From Streptomyces sp. CC53 (GTDB lineage Bacteria > Actinomycetota > Actinomycetes > Streptomycetales > Streptomycetaceae): DNA of 44,423 bases. The stretch's first letter is position 1. Each line of letters begins with the position of its first letter. This document shows positions 15,297 to 22,492 of this stretch, piece by piece. The position numbers and the translations under genes were made by a program. The stretch lies in the NCBI RefSeq assembly GCF_001865245.1, contig NZ_MKXB01000210.1, forward strand, positions 1 to 44,423. Reading direction: 5' to 3'. The notes under the pieces were generated by a model. It saw only the letters and a list, made by a program, of their open reading frames with translations. It searched no databases and was not told the origin of the DNA.

Positions 15297-15724
15297 GGGG
15301 TGATGGTAGTCCGCGGGGTGCGCCGTCCGTGAGGAGACGGAAGCAAGATCATCGAGACCTGCGGTCACGGGGGCTCATTCAGCGGATGACCTTTGAACGT
15401 GCGCACACGGTTCCATGATCGCCTGTGATCCATCTCTCAAGTCCTTCCATTTCCCTCTGTGTCATGGCGTATGGTGGCGAGACGCTTGTTGCGGTAATCG
15501 GGGACCTTTGGCGCCATCGCTCATCTGATGCGGCAAGGGTCTCTTTTTCTGCGCGGCGTACGCATCCGAAGGACCAACCAGTTGGCCGGACTCCGCCCCC
15601 CGTGAGAGGTGCGGCGGGGTATGGATCCCGGAACGGCTACCCCGAACCGGTGCCGGCCACCCCCCACGCGGGCGCCCGCGGCCCGACCGGCCGCACGCGT
15701 CCCGAGACAACAAGGATCTTGACC
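15297..15724. other. 428-base gap between the response regulator and the POT transporter
   Basis: This divergent region is AT-richer than average from about 15400 to 15560 and probably holds promoters for both sides plus a long leader for the transporter. An open frame from 15425 runs in phase into the transporter, but its codon use and lack of a ribosome site argue that it is untranslated. No RNA gene or riboswitch was recognised. Confidence 0.4.
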
Positions 15725-17224
15725 ATGGCGTCCAGCCTGACGAAGGACTCGGCGGGCCTCCCCGCCCACGAGAGGACCCTTCTCGGCCACCCCCGCGGCC
15801 TGGCTTTCCTCTTCATGACCGAGATGTGGGAGCGCTACAGCTACTACGGCATGCGCGCCCTGCTCGTGCTGTACCTGTCGGCCAAGGCCGCCGACGGCGG
15901 TCTCGGCTTCGAGGACGCGACGGCCATCGCGATCTACTCCGTCTACAACGCGATGGTGTACCTGCTCGCCCTGCCGGGCGGCTGGTTCGGCGACCGCGTC
16001 TGGGGCGCCCGCAAGACGGTCGCGGTCGCCGGCACGATCATCATGATCGGCCACTTCTTGCTCGCGGTGCCCCTGGAGGCGTCGTTCTTCGCCGGCCTCG
16101 CGTTCATCGCGGCCGGCTCCGGCCTGCTGAAGGCCAACATCTCGACGATGGTCGGCCACCTGTACCGGGACAAGAACGACCCGCGCCGGGACGGCGGCTT
16201 CACGATCTTCTACATGGGCATCAACCTGGGTGCCTTCGTCGCGCCCCTCACCATCGGCCTCGTCGGCCAGACGGTGAACTGGCACCTGGGCTTCGCCATG
16301 GCCGGTGTCGGCATGGCCCTCGGCCTGCTCTTCTACTTCCTCGGCTTCCGCAGCCTCGCGCCCGCGTCGAGCATGGTGCCGGCCCCGCTGTCCGCCGCCG
16401 AGCGCACCGGCCTCGTCAAGAAGGCCCTGATCTGGCTGGCCGTCGCCGGCGCCGCGTACGCCCTGGTCGGCCTGGCCGGCGTGTTCACGATCGACTGGGT
16501 GCTGTGGCCGCTGACCGTCCTGGGCCTCGCCCTGCCGACGTACTACCTGGTCAAGGTGCGGCGCGACCGCGACCTGGAGCCGGTGGAGCGGTCCCGGATG
16601 TCGGCGTACGCCTGGTTCTTCGTGGCCGCCGCCGCGTTCTGGGCGATCTACGACCAGACCGGCTCCACGCTCAGCCTCTTCGCGAAGAACAACACCGAGA
16701 ACACCCTGTTCGGCTTCGACTTCCCGTCGAGCTGGTTCCAGTCGCTGAACCCGCTGTACGTGATGGCGCTCGCGCCGGTCTTCGCCTGGCTGTGGGTGGC
16801 GCTGTCACGGCGCGGCAAGGAGCCGAGCACGCTCAGCAAGTTCGCGACCGGTCTGGTGATGATCGGCGGCTCCTTCTTCGTGATGATGCTGGCGCAGGCC
16901 GCGTCGTCGGGCGGCGTCAAGGTCACGCCGCTGTGGCTGTGCTCGGTGTACCTGATCCAGACGGTGGGCGAGCTGACCCTCTCCCCCGTCGGCCTGTCGC
17001 TGACGACGAAGCTGGCTCCGGCGAAGTACGCCTCCCAGATGATGGGCGTCTGGTTCCTCGCGGTGACCGCGGGCTCCTCCGTGATCTCGCTGCTGCAGCT
17101 CGTGGGCGCGCCCACGGACACCGCGTGGTGGTTCGCCAGCCAGGGCGCCGTCGCCGTGCTGGGCGGTTTCGCGATCTTCATGTTCCGCAAGAAGGTGCAG
17201 CCGCTGATGGGCGGCGTGCACTGA
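15725..17224 (+). CDS. proton-dependent oligopeptide transporter (POT/PTR2 family)
   Basis: 499 residues, 12-14 predicted transmembrane helices. The proton-coupling motif ExxER is EMWER (33-37). The PTR2 signatures GGWFGDRVWGARKTVAVAG and FYMGINLGAF are present, as is WFFVAAAAFWAIYDQTGSTL in the second half. It imports di- and tripeptides across the cytoplasmic membrane. ATG 15725 follows AAGGA at 8 bases. It is followed by a strong terminator, so it is monocistronic. Confidence 0.93.
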   Translation: MASSLTKDSAGLPAHERTLLGHPRGLAFLFMTEMWERYSYYGMRALLVLYLSAKAADGGLGFEDATAIAIYSVYNAMVYLLALPGGWFGDRVWGARKTVAVAGTIIMIGHFLLAVPLEASFFAGLAFIAAGSGLLKANISTMVGHLYRDKNDPRRDGGFTIFYMGINLGAFVAPLTIGLVGQTVNWHLGFAMAGVGMALGLLFYFLGFRSLAPASSMVPAPLSAAERTGLVKKALIWLAVAGAAYALVGLAGVFTIDWVLWPLTVLGLALPTYYLVKVRRDRDLEPVERSRMSAYAWFFVAAAAFWAIYDQTGSTLSLFAKNNTENTLFGFDFPSSWFQSLNPLYVMALAPVFAWLWVALSRRGKEPSTLSKFATGLVMIGGSFFVMMLAQAASSGGVKVTPLWLCSVYLIQTVGELTLSPVGLSLTTKLAPAKYASQMMGVWFLAVTAGSSVISLLQLVGAPTDTAWWFASQGAVAVLGGFAIFMFRKKVQPLMGGVH

Positions 17225-17277
17225 CCTTCCGGTCGGCGCGCCCGGTCACCGGCGCACCCCGGCCTTCCGGTCCTCCC

Positions 17278-17310
17278 GGGGGCGCCGCACCGGCAGGGTG
17301 CGGCGCCCCC
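17278..17310 (+). terminator. strong terminator after the POT transporter
   Basis: Perfect 14-bp stem GGGGGCGCCGCACC / GGTGCGGCGCCCCC with loop GGCAG (17292-17296). The rest of the 334-base gap 17225-17558 shows no gene; an in-phase open frame from 17298 leads into the LCP gene but is low-complexity. Confidence 0.85.
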
Positions 17311-17558
17311 GGCGCGTCCGGGGCGGCGGGCCGCACGGCACGTCGCGCGGAAGGCGGGCACCGGATGCCGGGTCCGGCGCCGGGGCCGGACCGGCGCCGC
17401 TACCGGGGCGGCACATCCGCAGCGGGGCCGCCGCCCGGACGGCGGCCGTGCCGCTCCCGGCCGGCCTGCGGTGCTTCAGCGGCGGCGGGCGGGATGCCTA
17501 TAGTGCAGCGACCCGGCGGGCAGGCGCCCGGGCGGGCCGTGCCAAGGGGGAGGGACCG

Positions 17559-18650
17559 ATGTCGGACACCGTGCACGAGGCGGACTCGGCGGAGCAGGCA
17601 CCGCGGAGACGCGGCCGCGGCGCCGGACGGCGGCCCCGGCGCGGCCGGCGGATCGCCGTCCTCGTCCTGGCCGCCGTCGTCCTGGGCTGCGCCGGCGCCG
17701 CCTGGTGGGCGTACCGCGGCCTGGACGCCAACATCAGCAGCGTGGACCTCGGCCGGGCGCTCGGCGACGACCGCCCGCAGAAGGCCCCGAGCGCCCTGGA
17801 GGCCACGAACCTGCTGGTCCTCGGCTCCGACTCGCGGGCCGGCGACAACGCGCAGCTCGACGGCGGCGCCGTCGGCGGCGCCCGGTCCGACACGGCGCTC
17901 GTGGTGCACGTCTCGGCGGACCGGTCGAAGGCGGTCGCCGTGTCCATCCCGCGCGACACGCTCGTGGACCGGCCGTCCTGCACCGGGGCAGGAGGCGGCG
18001 AAGTGGGTCCCGCATCGCGCGTGATGTTCAACTCGGTGTACTCGACGGGCGGCTCGGCGTGCGTCGTCAAGACGGTGGAGAAGATGTCCGGGGTGCGCAT
18101 CGACCACCTGATGGAGATCGACTTCGCCGGGTTCAAGGACCTCGTCGACGAGCTGGGCGGCGTCACGGTCAAGGTCGAGGAGCCCATCCGGGACACCAAG
18201 GGCGGCTTCACCCTGGAGCCCGGGACGCACCGGCTGAACGGCACGGACTCGCTGAAGTTCGTCCGGACCCGGTACGGCTACCGGGACGGCAGCGACCTGG
18301 GGCGCATAGGGCTCCAGCAGCAGTTCCTCGTGGCGCTGCTGAAGGAGGTCAAGCAGCAGGACCTGCTGGGCAGCCCGGCAAAGGCGTACCGGATCGCGCA
18401 GTCCGCCACGAAGGCGCTGACGACGGACGAGGAGCTGGCGTCGTTGACCGCGCTCGCGGAGTTCGGGCGCAGCATGCAGGGCATCGACCCCGCGACGATG
18501 GACACGATCATGCTGCCGGTCGCCTACGACAAGGCCGACCCGAACCGGGTGGTGCCGGCGGAGCCGCAGGCGGGCGAGCTGTGGAAGGCGATCCGGGAGG
18601 ACGCCCCGGTACCGGAGAGCGCCCGCACGTCCCCCGCCACGGCGGGCTGA
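17559..18650 (+). CDS. LCP-family (LytR-CpsA-Psr) cell-wall polymer ligase
   Basis: 363 residues. An Arg-rich cytoplasmic tail (13-31) precedes one transmembrane helix (32-51), and the LCP domain lies outside. Conserved pieces are LLVLGSDSRAGDN (Asp91, Arg93), ARSDTALVVHV (Arg109, Asp111), SIPRDTLVD (Arg132, Asp133) and FVRTRYGYRDGSDLGRIGLQQQFL, all part of the polyprenyl-pyrophosphate site. These proteins transfer lipid-linked glycopolymers to peptidoglycan. ATG 17559 was chosen for its GGGGGAGGG ribosome site. It is the first gene of the polysaccharide locus and a plausible ligase for its product. It ends at a terminator and is probably transcribed alone. Confidence 0.93.
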   Translation: MSDTVHEADSAEQAPRRRGRGAGRRPRRGRRIAVLVLAAVVLGCAGAAWWAYRGLDANISSVDLGRALGDDRPQKAPSALEATNLLVLGSDSRAGDNAQLDGGAVGGARSDTALVVHVSADRSKAVAVSIPRDTLVDRPSCTGAGGGEVGPASRVMFNSVYSTGGSACVVKTVEKMSGVRIDHLMEIDFAGFKDLVDELGGVTVKVEEPIRDTKGGFTLEPGTHRLNGTDSLKFVRTRYGYRDGSDLGRIGLQQQFLVALLKEVKQQDLLGSPAKAYRIAQSATKALTTDEELASLTALAEFGRSMQGIDPATMDTIMLPVAYDKADPNRVVPAEPQAGELWKAIREDAPVPESARTSPATAG

Positions 18651-18664
18651 CGCCGACGACGATG

Positions 18665-18699
18665 CCCCGGGCCCGCACACGGACGTGCAGGGCCCGGGG
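18665..18699 (+). terminator. terminator after the LCP gene
   Basis: 10-bp stem CCCCGGGCCC / GGGCCCGGGG with additional pairing of GCAC and GTGC inside, 15 bases past the stop. Confidence 0.8.
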
Positions 18700-18868
18700 C
18701 GCGCGCATGCCTGCCGGGTCCCGCGCGGTGCGCCCGTCCGGCGGACGGACGGCTGCACCTGCTGCACGGGAAGCCCGGCTCGTCGATGCTCCGGAGCCGC
18801 GGGACGCCGGTGCAAAGAGGTCTGGCGGAAGGGCGGTTGGGGAGTGCGCCCCCGGCGTTCCCCCAGGG

Positions 18869-18889
18869 CACGTGATACGTTCGATCACG
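18869..18889. promoter_or_regulatory. inverted repeat upstream of the SapC-like gene
   Basis: CGTGAT-ACGTTCG-ATCACG (18871-18889) lies 64-82 bases before ATG 18953 in an AT-richer spot. The 11-mer CACGTGATACG that starts at 18869 recurs at 34009-34019, upstream of the large secreted LamG protein of the same locus. It may be a shared operator. Confidence 0.4.
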
Positions 18890-18952
18890 GATTCGCCCCC
18901 CTGAAGGCGTGATCGACTGCGGCGCGCCTCCTCCACCGCGACGGGAGAACGC

Positions 18953-19642
18953 ATGCGGCTCGAACGGCTCAACAGGGAGGCGCACGCGCACCTCCGCCTC
19001 AACCAGACGACGGACCTGTCGTACGCCGGAAGCACGCACCTGGTGGACCTGGCGGCCGTGGAGTTCGTGCAGGCCGCCGCCGACTTCCCCATCGTCTTCC
19101 TGGACGAGGACGGAATGACCCCGAAGGGCCTCCTCGGCCTCCAGGACGGGGTGAACTCCTTCGTCCGGGACGACGGCCGCTGGCGGGAACCGGCGTACGT
19201 ACCGGGAGTCATACGGATGTTCCCCTTCCTGCTGAGCGACGACGGGGACGGCGACATCGGCGTGTACGTCGACCTCGACTTCACCGGCTGGGACACCACG
19301 CACGGCAAGCGCCTCTTCGAGGACGACGGCAGCGACGCCCCCTACCTGCACGAGGTGATGGAGTTCCTGCGCGGCGCGGTCGTGGAGGAGCGGCGCACCC
19401 GGGACTTCATGGGGGACCTGGAGCGCCTGGAGCTGCTGCGGCCCATGACGCTGACGTTCGAGCACCCGGAGCGCGCCTTCACCGTCGGCGACCTCTGGAC
19501 GGTGGACGAGGACCGGCTCCAGGCGCTGCCCTACGGGGAGGTGGCGCTCCTCCACAGCAAGGGGTACCTGGCGTGCATCCACGCCCACCTGCTGTCCCTG
19601 CACCAGGGGACCAAGCTCCTCTACCGGCTGATGGGCGACTGA
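18953..19642 (+). CDS. SapC-like protein
   Basis: 229 residues with no signal peptide. It matches the SapC family pattern: FPIVFLDEDGMTPKGLLGLQ (45-64), the hallmark YVPGVIRMFPFLL (82-94), and a C-terminal VDEDRLQALPYGEVALLHSK then ACIHAHLLSLHQ. SapC is named from a Campylobacter fetus S-layer locus and is otherwise known mainly from proteobacteria; its biochemical role is unclear. ATG 18953 has GGGAG six bases upstream. It lies between the LCP ligase and the CDP-alcohol phosphotransferase, so a surface-polymer role is suggested by context. Its occurrence in a streptomycete-like genome is unusual to me. Confidence 0.75.
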   Translation: MRLERLNREAHAHLRLNQTTDLSYAGSTHLVDLAAVEFVQAAADFPIVFLDEDGMTPKGLLGLQDGVNSFVRDDGRWREPAYVPGVIRMFPFLLSDDGDGDIGVYVDLDFTGWDTTHGKRLFEDDGSDAPYLHEVMEFLRGAVVEERRTRDFMGDLERLELLRPMTLTFEHPERAFTVGDLWTVDEDRLQALPYGEVALLHSKGYLACIHAHLLSLHQGTKLLYRLMGD

Positions 19643-19782
19643 TCCCGCTCCGCCCGAGGGCAGTGCACGGACCCTCCGCGTTCGTCCGGTTCCTTCACCC
19701 GGGCACCCCGCGGGCGGCCGCGCCTGCCATCATGGGCGGTCTCGCGCGACGGGCGCGCGGGGGCGAGGTGCATGGGGGTGCG

Positions 19783-20538
19783 ATGGCGGCGGTGACCGGT
19801 ACCGGGACGCGGATGACCTGGGGTGAGGCGCTCGCGAGGCTGCGGGGGGCGCAGAAGGCGGCCAAGGGGGTGTCGCTGTACTCGCGGTTCGTCAACCGGC
19901 CCGCGGGACGGGTGCTCGCCGCGACGTCCTACGCGGCCCGGCTCACCCCCAACCAGGTGACCCTGGTCAGCGCGGCCTTCAGCTTCGCCGCGGTGGCCGC
20001 CATCGCCCTGGCCCCGCCGTCGTGGGCGGCCGGGGTGCTCATATGGGCGGCGCTGGCCGTCGGGTTCGCCTTCGACTCCGCCGACGGGCAGCTGGCCCGG
20101 CTGCGCGGCGGTGGCAGCCCCGCCGGCGAGTGGCTGGACCACGTCGTCGACTGCGCGAAGACCACCGGACTGCACATCGCCGTGCTCATCGCCTTCTACC
20201 GGCACCCGCAGTTCTTCGGCGTCGAGGGGTCCGAGCTGTGGCTGCTGCTGCCGCTCGGCTTCCTGACGGCGGCGATCGTCACGTTCTTCGGCGGGCTGCT
20301 CACCGAGCAGCTCAAGCCCCGGCCGGCGCCGGGCAGCGCCCCGCCACCGCCGTCGACGCTGCGCGCGGTGGCGCTGCTGCCCGTCGACCACGGGGTCTTC
20401 TGCGCGGTGTTCGTCCTGCTCGGCGGCGGCGAGCTGTTCCTGTGGGGGTACGGGCTGCTGGGTGCCGCCGCCGCGCTCTACCTGCCCCTGTTCCTGGCCA
20501 AGTGGTTCCGCGAACTCGACCGGGCGGGCCGGGGCTAG
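19783..20538 (+). CDS. CDP-alcohol phosphotransferase family membrane enzyme
   Basis: 251 residues with about six transmembrane helices. The complete catalytic signature DxxDGxxARx8Gx3Dx3D lies in residues 98-123 (Asp98, Asp101, Asp119, Asp123). The enzyme joins a CDP-activated alcohol to an acceptor alcohol, releasing CMP. The convergent neighbour, 13 bases away, encodes a TagD-type cytidylyltransferase that would make CDP-glycerol, a plausible donor. ATG 19783 was chosen with GAGGTG about 10 bases upstream; GTG 19768 in frame is possible. The product could be a phosphoglycerol-modified lipid or sugar. It is not clearly PgsA, PIS or Cls, and the acceptor is unknown. Confidence 0.85.
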   Translation: MAAVTGTGTRMTWGEALARLRGAQKAAKGVSLYSRFVNRPAGRVLAATSYAARLTPNQVTLVSAAFSFAAVAAIALAPPSWAAGVLIWAALAVGFAFDSADGQLARLRGGGSPAGEWLDHVVDCAKTTGLHIAVLIAFYRHPQFFGVEGSELWLLLPLGFLTAAIVTFFGGLLTEQLKPRPAPGSAPPPPSTLRAVALLPVDHGVFCAVFVLLGGGELFLWGYGLLGAAAALYLPLFLAKWFRELDRAGRG

Positions 20539-20551
20539 CGGCTCCGCCGGC

Positions 20552-21028
20552 TCAGCCGGGCAGGCCGGAGCCGCTCTCGGCGGCCGGCGCCGGCGGCTGC
20601 GTCAGCGTGTCCAGGGCGCGGCGCAGCTGCGTGCTGGACGTGTGCACCGTGTACGGGAAGTAGACGACGTCCACGCCGACCGCCGCGAAGTCGGCCTCCA
20701 GCCGGTCGCCCTTCGGCGTGCCCCGCCAGTCGTCGCCCTTGAACAGCACGTCGAAGCGGACCTGCTTCCACGTCTCCAGCTTGTCGGGAACCGTCTCGAC
20801 GAACGCGGCGTCGACGTACTTGATGTTCCGGACGATCTCCAGCCGCTCGATGAGCGGGATCACCGGACGGCGCCCCTTGGCCCGCTCCGCCATCTCGTCC
20901 GACACCACTCCGGCGACCAGGTAGTCGCAGTGCTGCCGGGCATGGCGAAGGATGTTCAGGTGCCCTATGTGGAAAAGGTCGTAGGCACCCGGGGCGTATC
21001 CGACCCGGTATCCTCGGCGCTCCGACAT
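20552..21028 (-). CDS. glycerol-3-phosphate cytidylyltransferase (TagD-like)
   Basis: 158 residues. Cytidylyltransferase motifs: YAPGAYDLFHIGHLN with the HxGH pair His20/His23, FKGDDWRGT (98-101 GDDW, typical of TagD) and the HTSSTQLRR version of the RxxGISTT motif. Predicted reaction: CTP + glycerol-3-phosphate to CDP-glycerol + PPi. ATG 21028 was chosen because the nucleotide-binding fold starts there and GAGGGGGG precedes it. It is divergent from the GT4 gene and converges on the CDP-alcohol phosphotransferase, a functional pair. A related substrate such as another sugar- or polyol-phosphate cannot be excluded. Confidence 0.85.
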   Translation of the reverse strand: MSERRGYRVGYAPGAYDLFHIGHLNILRHARQHCDYLVAGVVSDEMAERAKGRRPVIPLIERLEIVRNIKYVDAAFVETVPDKLETWKQVRFDVLFKGDDWRGTPKGDRLEADFAAVGVDVVYFPYTVHTSSTQLRRALDTLTQPPAPAAESGSGLPG

Positions 21029-21101
21029 GGCTTGCTTGCCCCCCTCTGAGACGTTCCGCCCCCCGTGTTCCGCGATGACAGTACCGTGCACGCCTCGTGG
21101 A

Positions 21102-21137
21102 GGACAGGTGAACGAGGGACGGGTGAACGACTAGGGT
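21102..21137 (+). promoter_or_regulatory. direct-repeat promoter of the GT4-Wzz-flippase operon
   Basis: GGACAGGTGAACGA (21102-21115) and GGACGGGTGAACGA (21117-21130) are 13/14 identical and 15 bp apart. TAGGGT at 21132-21137 fits a -10, predicting a start near 21145 and a leader of about 28 bases before ATG 21173. The repeats replace a normal -35, which suggests activator binding or an alternative sigma factor. Confidence 0.5.
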
Positions 21138-21172
21138 GCACGAGCCATCGTTCGTCACAAGGGGGGCAGCCG

Positions 21173-22492
21173 ATGCCGGACACACGTCCGTCGGAGCCGG
21201 AGGGCATACCGCAGCAGGGCCGTGGGCGGCGGGTGCTGCTCGTGTCCACGAACTACGCGCCCGAGCACACCGGCATCGGCCCGTACGCCACGCAGATAGC
21301 GGAGCACTGGGCGGCGGCCGGCCACGAGACGCACGTGCTGGCGGGCATGCCGCACTACCCGGCCTGGTCGGTCGACCAGGACTACCGGGGCGCGTGGCGG
21401 CGCACCGAACAGCGGGGCGGCGTGACCGTGCACCGACGCCGGCACACCGTACCGGCCCGGCAGACAGCCGTGCGCAGGGCGCTGTTCGAGGCGTCGGTGC
21501 TGGCGCACAAACTGACCGCGCCGCCGCGCATGGGCCGCCCGGACGCGGTGTCCGCGCAGCTGCCCAGCCTGGCGGGCGGCGTGGCGGGGGCCCGGCTGGC
21601 GGCCCGGTGGGGCGTGCCGTACGTGCCCGTCGTGCAGGACCTGATGGGGGCGGCGGCGGCGCAGAGCGGCATCGAGGGCGGTGACCGGGCGGCGGCGGCA
21701 GCGGCCCGCGTCGAGGGGTACGTGCTGCGGCGCGGCACCCTCGTCGGGGTCATCCACGAGACGTTCGTGGACCGGGTCAGGGCCCTGGGCGTGCCGGCCG
21801 ACCGCATCCGGATCGTGCCGAACTGGTCCCACGTGGCGGCGCCGTCCGCACCCCGGGAGGAGACCCGCGCCCGGCTCGGCTGGGCACCCACCGACACCGT
21901 CGTCCTGCACGCCGGGAACATGGGCCTCAAGCAGGGGCTCGACGTGCTCGTGGAGACGGCCCGCCTGGACCCGCGGGTGCGGGTGGTGCTGATGGGCGAC
22001 GGCAACCAGCGCGAGGCGCTCGGCGAGCTGGCGCGGGGCGTGCCGAACCTGGAGTTCCTGGCGCCGGCCGGGACGGACGACTTCCCCGACGTGCTCGCCG
22101 CGGCCGACGTGCTGGCCGTGACGCAGCGGGCCTCGGTGCTCGACATGAGCGTGCCGTCCAAGCTGACCTCGTACTTCGCCGCGGGGCGCCCGGTCGTGGC
22201 GTCCGTCGCCGACGGCGGGGGCACCGCCGGGGAGGTGCTGCGGTCGGGGGCCGGCGTGCTCGTCCCGCCGGAGGACCCCTCGGCGCTGCTGGCGGCGGTC
22301 CGTACGCTTGCTGCGGACCCGGAGAAGGCACGGGAACTGGGGGCGGCCGGACCGCGTCATGTGGAGGCGCACCTCGGCCGGGCCGCAGGGCTCGCCCGCT
22401 ACGACGCGCTCCTCGACGAGGCACTGTCGCTGGCGGCGGCGGTGCCGGGGCCGGCACGGCGGGAAGCGGCAGCAGGAGGGGCTGACAGGTGA
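21173..22492 (+). CDS. GT4-type glycosyltransferase (WcaI/WbuB-like)
   Basis: 439 residues, GT-B fold without membrane helices. The N-terminal domain has VLLVSTNYAPEHTGIGPYAT and AGMPHYPAWSV, typical of WcaI/WbuB enzymes of colanic-acid-type pathways. The C-terminal domain has VVLHAGNMGLKQGLDVL, VLMGDGNQREAL and VPSKLTSYFAAGRPVVASV, the nucleotide-sugar binding part. It adds a sugar to the growing undecaprenyl-linked repeat unit. ATG 21173 is preceded by GGGGGG. Its stop overlaps the Wzz-like gene as GTGA. Donor sugar not deducible. Confidence 0.88.
   Translation: MPDTRPSEPEGIPQQGRGRRVLLVSTNYAPEHTGIGPYATQIAEHWAAAGHETHVLAGMPHYPAWSVDQDYRGAWRRTEQRGGVTVHRRRHTVPARQTAVRRALFEASVLAHKLTAPPRMGRPDAVSAQLPSLAGGVAGARLAARWGVPYVPVVQDLMGAAAAQSGIEGGDRAAAAAARVEGYVLRRGTLVGVIHETFVDRVRALGVPADRIRIVPNWSHVAAPSAPREETRARLGWAPTDTVVLHAGNMGLKQGLDVLVETARLDPRVRVVLMGDGNQREALGELARGVPNLEFLAPAGTDDFPDVLAAADVLAVTQRASVLDMSVPSKLTSYFAAGRPVVASVADGGGTAGEVLRSGAGVLVPPEDPSALLAAVRTLAADPEKARELGAAGPRHVEAHLGRAAGLARYDALLDEALSLAAAVPGPARREAAAGGADR

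Noticed and set aside
15425..15724. 100-codon N-terminal extension of the POT transporter
   Set aside because: The canonical ExxER helix starts after ATG 15725, which has a good ribosome site; the extension is low-complexity.
17298..17558. 87-codon N-terminal extension of the LCP protein
   Set aside because: Begins inside the preceding terminator and lacks a ribosome site, whereas ATG 17559 has GGGGGAGGG.
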